A stretch of 10,246 bases of DNA, from contig SLOS01000281.1 of assembly GCA_007132365.1 (NCBI GenBank), forward strand, positions 1 to 10,246, given 5' to 3'. Within the stretch, counting starts at the first letter, position 1; the number at the start of each line of letters is the position of its first letter. Shown here in pieces: positions 1 to 7,677 of the stretch. The DNA comes from Bacteroidales bacterium (lineage in GTDB: Bacteria > Bacteroidota > Bacteroidia > Bacteroidales > PUMT01). The notes under the pieces are model-generated. The model worked only from the letters and a program-made list of their open reading frames with translations, ran no database searches and had not been told where the DNA came from. The position numbers and the translations under genes were made by a program.

Positions 1-75
1 AACCCGGTCAGCCTGTGCCAGTAAAGTATAGGAAGCAAGGAACATAATACAGATAAAAGCTGTCAAATTTCTCAT
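1..75 (-). CDS. N-terminus of a secreted protein, cut by the left edge
   Basis: Reading the minus strand from an ATG at 75-73 gives 25 open codons to the window edge. The peptide begins MRNLTAFICIMFLASYTLLA and continues QADRV. This is a classic Sec signal peptide: a short n-region with Arg2, a hydrophobic core of about 15 residues (5-19), and a small-residue site at Leu-Leu-Ala|Gln or Ala-Gln-Ala|Asp. There is no lipobox cysteine, so the product is probably periplasmic or outer-membrane rather than a lipoprotein. The mature domain lies outside the window, so function cannot be assigned. The leader (76 to about 95) is A/T-rich without a Shine-Dalgarno sequence, as in the other genes here. It lies 162 bases downstream of the lepA stop on the same strand and could be read through from lepA or have its own promoter. 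Confidence 0.65.
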   Translation of the reverse strand, partial: MRNLTAFICIMFLASYTLLAQADRV

Positions 76-237
76 CAGCAATAATTTTATGTTAGATAAT
101 CGGTGTAATGCATCTTCAATAGTATAATGGACTATTTATGATACAATAATATGGGTATTAAAATTGATAAATATAAACCAATTTTCTTATCCGGCTTATG
201 GGGTAATCACAATTTTTTGGCAACAGGGAATAAAATA
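76..237. other. Intergenic region between lepA and the left-edge secreted gene
   Basis: This is 162 bases of A/T-rich DNA with no convincing gene on either strand. There is no G/C-rich hairpin with a T-tract after the lepA stop, so no terminator is visible. On the minus strand TATTATTG at 151-144 is one mismatch from the Bacteroidota -7 box TAnnTTTG, but no TTTG lies 19-21 bases upstream of it. It is only a weak promoter candidate for the left-edge gene. Confidence 0.4.
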
Positions 238-2028
238 TCAGGAATCCAGCTTCAATACGGCCATAAAAGCCTGCTGGGGAACTTCCACATTTCCGACCTG
301 CCGCATCCGTCTCTTCCCTTTTTTCTGTTTCTCAAGTAACTTCCGCTTCCTGGTGATATCTCCGCCATAACATTTTGCAGTCACATCCTTGCGCAGTGCC
401 TTAACGGTTTCACGGGCAATTATCTTTGCACCTATGGCAGCCTGAATGGCAATATCAAACTGTTGCCTGGGTATAAGCTCTTTCAGCTTGGTACACATCT
501 TTTTCCCGAAATCATAGGCATTATCCCTGTGCGAAAGACTTGAAAGAGCATCAACCGATTCCCCGTTAAGGAGGATGTCGAGCCTTACAAGGTTTGATGG
601 CCGGTAACCGGAAATGTGATAGTCGAATGATGCATATCCTTTGGAGATGCTTTTCAGTTTATCATAAAAATCAAAGACTATCTCGCCAAGCGGCATCTCA
701 AAGGTAAGCTCAACCCTGTCGCTTGTAAGGTAATGCTGATTCTTCAAAACACCGCGTTTGCCGATACAGAGGTTCATAACCGGTCCGACATATTCGGATT
801 TGGATATGATCTGGCCTGTTATGTATGGTTCTTCAATATGATCAAGGAGATTTGGCCCCGGCATATCAAATGGATTATGAACCTCTATCACTTCGTTTTT
901 TTTGGTATAGGCCTTATAGGAAACGTTTGGCACGGTAGATATAACCCCCATATCAAATTCCCTGTCCAGTCTCTCCTGCACTATCTCCAGGTGAAGCAGT
1001 CCCAGAAACCCGCAACGGAAACCAAAACCCAGCGCAACAGATGATTCCGGTTCAAAAGTAAGGGAAGCATCGTTTAGCTGCAGCTTCTCGATCGAAGACC
1101 TTAATTCCTCATAATCATCAGGATCAATAGGATATATTCCGGCAAAAACCATAGGCTTAACATTTTCAAACCCGGCAATTGCATTACTGCAGGGCCTGTC
1201 AACATGGGTTATGGTATCACCTACCTTAACTTCTTTTGATGTTTTTATTCCGGAAATAATGTACCCCACATCCCCTGCACTCAATTCTTCCCTGGGATGG
1301 TGCGTCAGTTTAAGAACCCCGATTTCGTCAGCCTGATATTCCTTCCCCGTGGCAACAAACTTAACCCATTCGTGGGTTCTTATTCGGCCGTTCATAACGC
1401 GGATCAAAGCAATTATCCCCCGAAAGGGATTAAAAACCGAATCAAAAATAAGCGCCTGAAGTGGTGCATCAGGATCCCCTTCGGGAGCGGGTATACGCAG
1501 GAGAATAGCTTCCAGAATTTTATCGACACCCAGGCCGGTCTTGCCGCTTGCTTCTATAATATCTTCAGGATCACAGCCAATAAGATCTGTTATCTGATCT
1601 TTAACCTCATCCGGCATAGCGGCATCCAGATCCATCTTGTTCAGGACAGGGATGATCTCAAGGTCATGCTCAAGTGCCAGGTAAAGATTCGATATGGTCT
1701 GGGCCTGTATACCCTGTGTTGCATCAACTATCAGCAATGCTCCCTCACAGGAGGCAATTGATCTGGACACCTCATAGGAGAAATCCACATGCCCCGGAGT
1801 ATCTATTAGATTCAGTTTATATGTCACTCCATTATGCAGATAATCCATCTGAATGGCATGGGACTTGATTGTAATACCCCTTTCCCGTTCCAGGTCCATG
1901 CTGTCAAGCACCTGTTCCCGGGCGTCACGGGCAGATACTGTATTTGTTATCTCCAGAAGCCTGTCGGCAAGGGTGCTCTTTCCATGATCTATGTGAGCTA
2001 TAATGCAAAAATTTCTTGTATGCTGCAC
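238..2028 (-). CDS. lepA: Elongation factor 4 (LepA), ribosome-associated GTPase
   Basis: A 596-residue translational GTPase, the usual length for LepA/EF4. The family binds ribosomes in an EF-G-like manner; it has been reported to back-translocate stalled complexes and to aid initiation and 30S assembly. The G domain is complete: G1 AHIDHGKST at 11-19, the G2-region RERGITI around 48-54, G3 DTPGH at 76-80, G4 NKMD at 130-133, and G5 as SGKTG at 161-165 (most homologues have SAK). EF-G-like domains II, III and V follow. The LepA-specific basic C-terminal domain ends in the usual Lys/Arg-rich stretch and VPQQAFMAVLK motif. The start codon is GTG (2028-2026). An in-frame TAA at 2040-2038, three codons upstream, leaves no room for a longer form, and only four residues precede the conserved RNFCIIAHID. 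A TATCTTTG box at 2092-2099 suggests its own promoter. It is the last gene of the minus-strand block. Intact and confidently identified. Confidence 0.98.
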   Translation of the reverse strand: MQHTRNFCIIAHIDHGKSTLADRLLEITNTVSARDAREQVLDSMDLERERGITIKSHAIQMDYLHNGVTYKLNLIDTPGHVDFSYEVSRSIASCEGALLIVDATQGIQAQTISNLYLALEHDLEIIPVLNKMDLDAAMPDEVKDQITDLIGCDPEDIIEASGKTGLGVDKILEAILLRIPAPEGDPDAPLQALIFDSVFNPFRGIIALIRVMNGRIRTHEWVKFVATGKEYQADEIGVLKLTHHPREELSAGDVGYIISGIKTSKEVKVGDTITHVDRPCSNAIAGFENVKPMVFAGIYPIDPDDYEELRSSIEKLQLNDASLTFEPESSVALGFGFRCGFLGLLHLEIVQERLDREFDMGVISTVPNVSYKAYTKKNEVIEVHNPFDMPGPNLLDHIEEPYITGQIISKSEYVGPVMNLCIGKRGVLKNQHYLTSDRVELTFEMPLGEIVFDFYDKLKSISKGYASFDYHISGYRPSNLVRLDILLNGESVDALSSLSHRDNAYDFGKKMCTKLKELIPRQQFDIAIQAAIGAKIIARETVKALRKDVTAKCYGGDITRKRKLLEKQKKGKRRMRQVGNVEVPQQAFMAVLKLDS

Positions 2029-2091
2029 TGAAAAAAATTAAGTTAGCTGCTTTGCAACCTTATAAATCAATTGCTTTAAAATTCGAAGCTA

Positions 2092-2099
2092 CAAAGATA
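2092..2099 (-). promoter_or_regulatory. Bacteroidota -7 box upstream of lepA
   Basis: The minus strand reads TATCTTTG, an exact match to the Bacteroidota primary-sigma -7 consensus TAnnTTTG. Transcription would start near 2085, giving a leader of about 55-60 bases before the lepA GTG. No clear TTTG -33 element is present at the preferred 19-21 base spacing; only a T-run (GTTTTA) lies about 22 bases upstream, inside the 3' end of the preceding gene. The box is in the gap between the two genes, so lepA can probably be transcribed independently of the genes before it. Confidence 0.55.
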
Positions 2100-2105
2100 T
2101 CTATT

Positions 2106-2474
2106 TTACTCTGATCCCCGGTAAAACTTTCTGATTAATACCTTCTTCAACTCCCTTTCAAGAATCATCTCAGTGATAATCTCTGAGGGCTCCCCTGAAA
2201 ATGACTTAAGCTTTTTATTCATCTCTTTCTCACTTATATCAATGTGATAAAGCAATGAAAGCAATCTCCGGTAATCAGAATTCAAAAGATCAACCAGACA
2301 TAAGTTAAGCTGCTCAAAAAGTTCATCATATGCATTAATCACATTTCCTGAGAACGTGATTTCCAAGCCAAAAAGTGCAAAGTCCTTCATCACCTGCTCA
2401 GCAGTCAGCCTGATTATTTCAGTCTGATTACGCGGGTCATCTATTTCAGATTTACTGAATTCAGGTAATGACAT
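2106..2474 (-). CDS. Conserved-looking 122-residue protein of unknown function
   Basis: I do not recognise a named family with certainty. The 122-residue product is predicted soluble and cytoplasmic: no signal peptide, no membrane segment, no cysteine pair or metal motif. It is rich in Leu, Glu, Ile and Lys and looks mostly helical. Notable stretches are a segment around residues 46-77 with LFEQLNLCLVDLL and RRLLSLLYHIDISE, and a charged C-terminal helix with ERELKKVLIRKFY. The LLYxIDxSE stretch resembles what I recall from small uncharacterised Bacteroidota proteins, but this is memory, not a search. It starts 14 bases after the stop of the lipoprotein gene, so the two are almost certainly co-transcribed. 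No Shine-Dalgarno sequence precedes the ATG (TTAACTGAAA). The reading frame is intact and much longer than expected by chance beside the tightly spaced genes. Confidence 0.85.
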   Translation of the reverse strand: MSLPEFSKSEIDDPRNQTEIIRLTAEQVMKDFALFGLEITFSGNVINAYDELFEQLNLCLVDLLNSDYRRLLSLLYHIDISEKEMNKKLKSFSGEPSEIITEMILERELKKVLIRKFYRGSE

Positions 2475-2488
2475 TTTCAGTTAATTAT

Positions 2489-3526
2489 TTAATCATGTAT
2501 CTCCAGGGTATGAAGGATAGCCTCGACCTGGCGAAGTAAATTTCGTTTATTGTCTCCGGGCGCATAAACAAAACATTCCACCGTAATAACCCTGTTACGG
2601 TTTTCATCAAGTGTGGTATGGCTGATAAAGGGCCCTCCCATGAAGTCATTCTCCACCTTCCATAATCCTTCAAGTCTGGCAATATACCGGTCATTCTTCA
2701 TAAATTCGGTAAAATCAGGAAAAATCAGTCTTTCAGTGGCCTTCCAGGAGTTTTCCGACGGGCCTTCAACATACCTTCTGAGAAAATAGTCACGTTTATT
2801 GACAAGAAATTCAGGTGAGAATGTCTCCGGATCAGCATAGTCATATTTATATATAAATATTCCCTGAATAATATCCCGTGTAATTCTCCTTGGATCATGC
2901 CTTATCCAAATGAAATCAGATGTGTCAATAATAATATTATACCCCCTCGGCACCGTGAGAGACAGATTAAACCTCTCTCTCAGGTGTCGTCTGATATGAG
3001 TCAATTCAGACTCCCGGTTATAATCCAGGATCCGGTCTCTCTCTGCCTGTACCAGTTCTTCAAGGATCCTGTCTCCCTGTGCTTCGATAAACAGGCGCAG
3101 TGATTCAGAATCTGTAGAATTTATCTCAAGAAGTGTCTGGGGCCTGGCCCATACATTATTTCTTATGCTCATCCGTGTATCCTCATAATGAGGTGATACA
3201 TTTACTATAACTATATTGCGGTGAGTCTTAAAGATATTGGTAAAAGCCGCGTGCCCTATTCTTACAATATCAAACATCGGTTCATACTGCATCAACCCGG
3301 GATGCTCTGATGCCAGAATCCCTCCAAGTGCCCTGCCCGGTTCAGCTTCCCATAGAGGGGCGTTCATTACAACAACCACCTGCCCGGCCGTTCCTGTCAC
3401 ATTCGGTAACAGAGGACTCCTTTCCCCGCAGGAAACCATTATGCTTAACACTGAAATAAGCAGGGGAATTAAATGTCTTTTGGTTATTAATTTACTATCC
3501 ATGAACAATTTCGTTTTATGGTGCAT
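2489..3526 (-). CDS. DUF4837-like lipoprotein, function unknown
   Basis: A 345-residue predicted lipoprotein. A basic n-region (Lys12, Lys16, Arg17) and hydrophobic core (about 19-31) lead to a lipobox-like M-V-S-C with the lipidation cysteine at residue 33 (CGERSP after cleavage). The mature N-terminus contains G-x-x-G-Q-V-V-V-V-M, then YEPMFDIVRI and FKTHRNIVIVNV. These match my recollection of DUF4837, a family largely restricted to Bacteroidota, usually with a lipidated N-terminus and no known activity. No catalytic motif is evident; the mature part is mixed alpha/beta with many Arg and Asp residues. Met9 (codon at 3502-3500) is an alternative start that gives a shorter, more typical lipoprotein signal of 25 residues including the cysteine. 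The gene follows the transglycosylase by 62 bases and precedes the 122-aa gene by 14, which suggests an envelope role. TAACTTTT at 3548-3541 (minus) is a near-match to a -7 box. Confidence 0.85.
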   Translation of the reverse strand: MHHKTKLFMDSKLITKRHLIPLLISVLSIMVSCGERSPLLPNVTGTAGQVVVVMNAPLWEAEPGRALGGILASEHPGLMQYEPMFDIVRIGHAAFTNIFKTHRNIVIVNVSPHYEDTRMSIRNNVWARPQTLLEINSTDSESLRLFIEAQGDRILEELVQAERDRILDYNRESELTHIRRHLRERFNLSLTVPRGYNIIIDTSDFIWIRHDPRRITRDIIQGIFIYKYDYADPETFSPEFLVNKRDYFLRRYVEGPSENSWKATERLIFPDFTEFMKNDRYIARLEGLWKVENDFMGGPFISHTTLDENRNRVITVECFVYAPGDNKRNLLRQVEAILHTLEIHD

Positions 3527-3588
3527 ATTTAATAACGGTAAAAAGTTAATACTGGTATTGACCGGTTACCGGATCATTGGTCACTATC

Positions 3589-4755
3589 TTAATGGCTATC
3601 ATCAGAGAAGGGCAGGCTATGATCAAGTTGCCGCAATATTCCCGGTGATACCCAGATTATAAGCTCCTGGCCGGCATGAATAAGGTCATCACCAAGATTA
3701 TTCCATTCCATTATTTTTCCGGAAATTGTACCATACATCATAGCTATTTTGTGAATGAAATCCCCTGGTCTCACCCTGTGGGTGATTCTGATAAGTGTAT
3801 CATTATTATTTTTATCTGCCGTGGCATCGGAAGATTGACTTATACCATGAACAAAAACCCTTTCATAATTATTTATAAAAGGAATAATATGTTCAGAGGG
3901 TAAAACCAGGGTGTTTGACAAACCGTTGGCAGGGATATAATCAAGCCGGTAGACCGGATTGAGAAAACGCAGAGTTTCAATCGGGATGTTAAGCTCACCT
4001 CCGATCTGTTTAAACCCAAGCGGCCTTGAAATATGCAATGTGTCTATGCTTTCGAAGGTGAATTCAGGAGCGGAGGGTTCTATATCATAATCCCCGTAAT
4101 ACCTCATCATGTAATTGATTGCTATGAATGCAGGGACAAACCTTTGTGACTGCTCAGGCAGAAACCTCCTGATTTCCCAGTAATTCCTGCTGCCTCCGGA
4201 ACGTTCAATTGCATTTCTTACAACCCCCGGACCACTGTTATACGCTGCAAACACCAGATGCCAGTCCCCGAATTTTTCATAAAGATAAGACATGTACCTG
4301 GCGGCTGCTTCAGTGGATTTGTATACATCTCTCCGGTGATCTATGTAAGAATTGACTTCAAGGTCAAACATCCTTGCCGTATGCAGAAGAAACTGCCATA
4401 ACCCGACAGCACCTGAACTGGAGACAGCAAAAGGATCAAGGGCTGATTCGATAACGGAAATATACTTTATCTCAAGAGGCAGGTTATTACGATCAAGGAT
4501 CTCCTCAATCACAGGAAAATACAATTTGCTCAACCCGATTATCCGGCCTAAAGCCTTGCGTCTCTCTCCGGAAAATAAATGGATGAACTTTTTTACATGC
4601 TCATTATAATCCAGTGAAACCGGAGTGGATATATTGAGTTCTGCAAGACGGTATTCTACTACAAGATCGGGCGGATAATCTTCATAAATCCCCGCTACCC
4701 TGCTGTTAACCAGCCATAACAGGATAAAACAAAAACTAAATAAGCGAATTAACAT
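3589..4755 (-). CDS. Membrane-bound lytic transglycosylase (MltD-like), SLT plus LysM
   Basis: A 388-residue exported murein hydrolase. It begins with a hydrophobic signal sequence (about 3-20; no lipobox cysteine at the expected place, although Cys9 lies within the core). A lysozyme-like SLT domain occupies roughly 80-220. The catalytic Glu is E103 in VIESALDPFA, followed by SSSGAVGLWQF (112-122) and AAYNSGPG (170-177), the three hallmark motifs of family 1 transglycosylases. The linker at about 235-290 has LGFKQIGGELNIPIETLRFLNP, typical of the degenerate LysM-like part of MltD. A clear C-terminal LysM lies at 325-369 (HRVRPGDFIHKIA to GQELIIWV) and would anchor it to glycan. The family cleaves between MurNAc and GlcNAc to leave 1,6-anhydroMurNAc ends, in peptidoglycan remodelling or recycling. 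It starts 68 bases downstream of tatA on the same strand, and no strong promoter is seen in that gap, which fits co-transcription. Confidence 0.95.
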   Translation of the reverse strand: MLIRLFSFCFILLWLVNSRVAGIYEDYPPDLVVEYRLAELNISTPVSLDYNEHVKKFIHLFSGERRKALGRIIGLSKLYFPVIEEILDRNNLPLEIKYISVIESALDPFAVSSSGAVGLWQFLLHTARMFDLEVNSYIDHRRDVYKSTEAAARYMSYLYEKFGDWHLVFAAYNSGPGVVRNAIERSGGSRNYWEIRRFLPEQSQRFVPAFIAINYMMRYYGDYDIEPSAPEFTFESIDTLHISRPLGFKQIGGELNIPIETLRFLNPVYRLDYIPANGLSNTLVLPSEHIIPFINNYERVFVHGISQSSDATADKNNNDTLIRITHRVRPGDFIHKIAMMYGTISGKIMEWNNLGDDLIHAGQELIIWVSPGILRQLDHSLPFSDDSH

Positions 4756-4823
4756 GGATGTCCCATGTGATACCGATGCAAAGAATGATCAAAAAAAAAT
4801 ACTTGATATAGGTTCAGGAGTCA

Positions 4824-5030
4824 TCATTTACTCTTGTCTTCAATGGATTTTTCATTCTCCTTGTCATCATCCTTATCGCTGGTCGCCTTTTTGAATTCTT
4901 TTATGCCCTCACCAAGACCACGCATTAAATCAGGAATTTTCTTACCCCCAAAAAGAAGGAGTATAATAACAACTATGAGAACGATCTGCCACGGGCCAAT
5001 CATAGCTCCCAAAACAAATAGATCTGTCAT
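4824..5030 (-). CDS. tatA: Sec-independent translocase subunit TatA/TatE
   Basis: A 68-residue single-span protein of TatA type, which oligomerises with TatC to move folded twin-arginine substrates across the inner membrane. Residues 14-27 form the transmembrane helix, starting W14-Q15; the polar Gln matches the position of the TatA Gln in Escherichia coli. The FGGKKIP hinge (27-33), an amphipathic helix containing LMRGLGEGIKEFKKA (35-49), and a highly charged Asp/Glu/Lys tail (51-68) follow. Gln rather than Glu at residue 15 and the short tail favour TatA/E over TatB. A second in-frame TGA directly follows the TGA stop. No tatC is in the window, so the partner must be encoded elsewhere. A TACATTTG promoter box lies at 5055-5062. 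It sits between rseP (73-base gap) and the transglycosylase. Confidence 0.95.
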   Translation of the reverse strand: MTDLFVLGAMIGPWQIVLIVVIILLLFGGKKIPDLMRGLGEGIKEFKKATSDKDDDKENEKSIEDKSK

Positions 5031-5054
5031 ATCTTTTCAATTAAAATGTGTTCA

Positions 5055-5062
5055 CAAATGTA
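5055..5062 (-). promoter_or_regulatory. Bacteroidota -7 box upstream of tatA
   Basis: The minus strand reads TACATTTG, an exact TAnnTTTG match, ending 24 bases before the tatA ATG. That gives a leader of roughly 15-20 bases. The surrounding 5031-5103 gap is very A/T-rich. A T-run (GTTTTAA) lies near the -33 position but there is no clean TTTG. The box implies that tatA and the genes after it can be transcribed separately from M23-dxr-rseP. Confidence 0.5.
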
Positions 5063-5103
5063 CTAATAAATATAAGAATTAAAACGATATTGGTTAATAA
5101 TCA

Positions 5104-6423
5104 TTACCGGAACAATCTTACAATATCGTTACCGTTGGCATATAATATAAGTGTCAGAAGTATCAGCATACCGGTCAGCTGTGCATATTCCATGAACTTG
5201 TCACTTGGCTTTCTGCCTGAAACCATTTCATAAACAAGGAACATAACGTGCCCGCCGTCAAGCGCAGGAATAGGCAACACATTCATTATTGCCAGCACAA
5301 TTGATAAAAATGCGGTCATATTCCAGAAAATCTGCCAGTCCCAGGCCCCCGGGAAAATACTGCCTATTGTGATAAATCCCCCAAGAGACCTGTAGGCACC
5401 TGTCTGGGGTGAAAAAATCATCCGGAGCTGTTTGAGATAGCTGCTGAAAGTTGCCATGCCCCTGGATATTCCTGCAGGTATAGCCTCAAAGAAAGAATAT
5501 TCAATTGTTTTAAGATCAAAAAATTTATTTAGCTCGCCAACGGGTATTACACCAATAAGGCCTTCGTCAGGGACTTTAACGGGAACATCCAGAAGCTCCC
5601 CATCCCGCTCAACTGTAACCAATACCTCCTGGTTTCTGTGGGCAATTAATTGCTCCCTGAATTCCAGGAAGAATGGTAATTCATTGTTATTAAGGGCAAT
5701 AATTTTATCACCTTCCTTTATTCCGGCCTCTTTTGCCCTGGAATCAGAAGGGAAGCCCTGTACAATAAACGGTATTCTCATGTCAATAAAGGGCGTTCCG
5801 TCAAGGAGCCTGGGAATTATATCATCAGGAACAGAAACATCAACAAGTTCACTGTTCCTTTTAACCTGTATGGTTTTTACCTTGTCAAGAACAATAGTCG
5901 GTACAATCTGGAAAAACTGCTCCACACTTCTGTTATCCAGCGAAACAATATGATCACCATGTTTAAGCCCAATTTCACGGGCAAGAGAATCGGCATGTAT
6001 CCCATAGATCAGGTTTTCAGATGGAAGATATCTTTCTCCCCATGCATAAAGCATGGAAGCGTAAATTACCAGGGCAAGTATAAAATTCACCATTACTCCG
6101 CCGAGCATTATCAGCAATCTTTGCCAGGCAGGTTTGGAGCGGAATTCCCAGGGTTTGGGTTCCTGACTCATTTGGTCCTTGTCCATCGATTCATCAATCA
6201 TGCCCGAAATCTTTACATAACCGCCAAGCGGCAGCCATCCGAGCCCAAACTCAGTCTCCCCTTTTTTTATCTTAAACAGGGTAAACCACGGATTAAAAAA
6301 GAGATAGAATTTCTCCACCCTGGTATTGAAAAGCCGGGCAAACATAAAATGCCCCAATTCGTGCAATATAATGAGTATGGAGAGGCTTAAAAAAAATTGC
6401 GCCGCTTTGACAAGTATTTCCAT
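5104..6423 (-). CDS. rseP: Site-2 intramembrane zinc metalloprotease RseP
   Basis: A 439-residue M50B protease of the RseP/RasP type. The first transmembrane helix carries the zinc site HELGH at 21-25 (His21, Glu22, His25). The third ligand lies in the late helix in MNVLPIPALDGGH (380-392), with Asp389 as ligand and Asn381 conserved. Two periplasmic PDZ domains lie between: about 137-200 (GLKHGDHIVSLDNRSV) and 218-290 (EAGIKEGDKIIALNN). GxxPLGGYVKISGM (62-75) matches the membrane-associated beta-hairpin region. Transmembrane helices are predicted at about 8-27, 103-127, 367-387 and 414-430. In proteobacteria it cleaves anti-sigma factors such as RseA and clears remnant signal peptides; the substrate here is unknown, and no sigma/anti-sigma pair lies in the window. 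It follows dxr by 43 bases, a pairing with dxr that is common in bacteria. All catalytic residues are present. Confidence 0.97.
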   Translation of the reverse strand: MEILVKAAQFFLSLSILIILHELGHFMFARLFNTRVEKFYLFFNPWFTLFKIKKGETEFGLGWLPLGGYVKISGMIDESMDKDQMSQEPKPWEFRSKPAWQRLLIMLGGVMVNFILALVIYASMLYAWGERYLPSENLIYGIHADSLAREIGLKHGDHIVSLDNRSVEQFFQIVPTIVLDKVKTIQVKRNSELVDVSVPDDIIPRLLDGTPFIDMRIPFIVQGFPSDSRAKEAGIKEGDKIIALNNNELPFFLEFREQLIAHRNQEVLVTVERDGELLDVPVKVPDEGLIGVIPVGELNKFFDLKTIEYSFFEAIPAGISRGMATFSSYLKQLRMIFSPQTGAYRSLGGFITIGSIFPGAWDWQIFWNMTAFLSIVLAIMNVLPIPALDGGHVMFLVYEMVSGRKPSDKFMEYAQLTGMLILLTLILYANGNDIVRLFR

Positions 6424-6466
6424 TCCAATTTATTTTCAGGTTGAAACAAACATAACAATTTATTGT

Positions 6467-7621
6467 TCAGAACCGGATAAGACTTTCGGCAAAAGATCTT
6501 GCCTCCTTATCAGCATCTTGATAATCACCCAATCCCGGATATCGGACATTTGGTATTTTCTCCATTGTTTTCTCAATTACAGATGAGATATCATAGAATC
6601 CTATCCTGTCATTAAGGAAAGCTTCAACAGCGATCTCATTTGAGGCATTCATCACACAAGGAGTGATGCCTCCGGCCTTCATTGCCTGATATGCAAGAAA
6701 AAGGTTAGGGAAACTATCAGTATCAGGCGCTTCAAAATTCAGTTCCGGGTAATCGGTAAAACTGAAACGGGTGAAATCTGATTTTATTCTGTCCGGGTAG
6801 GCAAAAGCATATAATATGGGAAGCTTCATATCAGGCAGACCCATTTGCGCTTTAATGGACCCATCTGTGAACTGCACCATGGAATGCAAAATTGACTGGG
6901 GATGTATTACCACTTCAATCTGATCAGGATGCAGATTAAACAACCAGTGTGCCTCTATAGCCTCAAGTCCTTTGTTCATAAGGGTGGCAGAATCAATGGT
7001 GATTTTCGCTCCCATTGCCCAGTTAGGGTGTCGGAGGGCTTCTAATTTTGTAACTTTCTGAAGAGACTGTCTGGTTTTTCCCCTGAACGGACCGCCTGAA
7101 GCTGTAAGATAAATTTTTTCAACGGCATCAGGCTCCCCAACAAGACACTGAAATATTGCTGAATGCTCCGAATCAACCGGTATAATTGAAACATTCCTTT
7201 CATGTGCTAATCCGGTTATCATTTCTCCTGCCACCACCATGGTCTCTTTATTGGCCAGGGCAATCGTCTTGCCGGCTTTAATTGCATTTATCACAGGCAT
7301 AAGTCCCGAATAACCGACCATGGCAGCAAGCACAATATCAACGGACTCCATTTGAACAATCTGGTCCAGTGCATCAGCGCCGGCATATACCTTTACGGGT
7401 GTGTTTTTAAGCGCTTCCGACAATATGGCAAACTTGTCTTTATTTGCAATGACAACGGTATTTGGCTGAAAAATCTCTGCCTGCTCAATCAATAACTGAA
7501 CATTATTATAAGCCGTAAGTACCTCCACTTCAAAAATATCCCTGAAGGTGCTGATTACTTCGAGTGCCTGGGTACCGATAGACCCTGTTGAACCCAGTAT
7601 TGCAATTTTCTTCATATTCAT
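6467..7621 (-). CDS. dxr: 1-deoxy-D-xylulose 5-phosphate reductoisomerase
   Basis: A 384-residue enzyme that converts DXP to 2-C-methyl-D-erythritol 4-phosphate with NADPH, the committed step of the MEP pathway to isoprenoids (including the undecaprenyl carrier for peptidoglycan). The Rossmann motif GSTGSIG is at 10-16 and ALANKETMV at 121-129. The divalent-metal ligands are Asp150 and Glu152 in PVDSEHSAIFQ and Glu220 in SATLMNKGLE. The flexible substrate loop contains ASGGPFR (174-180) and RHPNWAMG (197-204), including the conserved Trp201. IEVVIHPQSILHSMVQF follows at 235-251. Length and motif order are typical. ATG at 7621 is used here, but Met3 (7615) matches the usual MKKIAILGSTG start; an in-frame TAG lies two codons before the first ATG, so nothing longer is possible. 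It lies 56 bases after the M23 gene and 43 before rseP with no promoter box in either gap, which suggests one operon. Confidence 0.98.
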   Translation of the reverse strand: MNMKKIAILGSTGSIGTQALEVISTFRDIFEVEVLTAYNNVQLLIEQAEIFQPNTVVIANKDKFAILSEALKNTPVKVYAGADALDQIVQMESVDIVLAAMVGYSGLMPVINAIKAGKTIALANKETMVVAGEMITGLAHERNVSIIPVDSEHSAIFQCLVGEPDAVEKIYLTASGGPFRGKTRQSLQKVTKLEALRHPNWAMGAKITIDSATLMNKGLEAIEAHWLFNLHPDQIEVVIHPQSILHSMVQFTDGSIKAQMGLPDMKLPILYAFAYPDRIKSDFTRFSFTDYPELNFEAPDTDSFPNLFLAYQAMKAGGITPCVMNASNEIAVEAFLNDRIGFYDISSVIEKTMEKIPNVRYPGLGDYQDADKEARSFAESLIRF

Positions 7622-7677
7622 TATCTACTTGAGCCCTGGCAAAAACTGGACGATTAACCATCAAGGCTATTATCCGG

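Noticed and set aside
1297..1761. 154-codon open frame on the plus strand
   Set aside because: It lies wholly antisense to the conserved G-domain region of lepA, and its product has no recognisable motif or signal; it is a shadow of the real gene.
2485..2694. 69-codon minus-strand frame overlapping the 3' end of the lipoprotein gene
   Set aside because: It is same-strand but out of frame inside a well-supported gene, and has no motif.
3562..3572. Quasi-palindrome CCGGTTACCGG in the gap between transglycosylase and lipoprotein genes, considered as terminator or operator
   Set aside because: Arms are only about 5 bases with a single central base, there is no T-tract on either strand, and nothing shows it is more than chance.
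3237..3662. 141-codon plus-strand open frame spanning the lipoprotein gene start and the gap before it
   Set aside because: It overlaps two minus-strand genes and the intergenic gap, with no start context or family resemblance.
4795..4823. Near-match to a -7 box (ATTCTTTG) and a run of nine T upstream of the transglycosylase
   Set aside because: The essential TA is reversed and no -33 element is present; co-transcription with tatA explains the gene better.
5456..6390. Plus-strand open frames of 165 and 146 codons
   Set aside because: Both are antisense to rseP, whose zinc site and PDZ motifs are intact on the other strand; low-complexity Ser/Thr-rich translation supports shadow frames.
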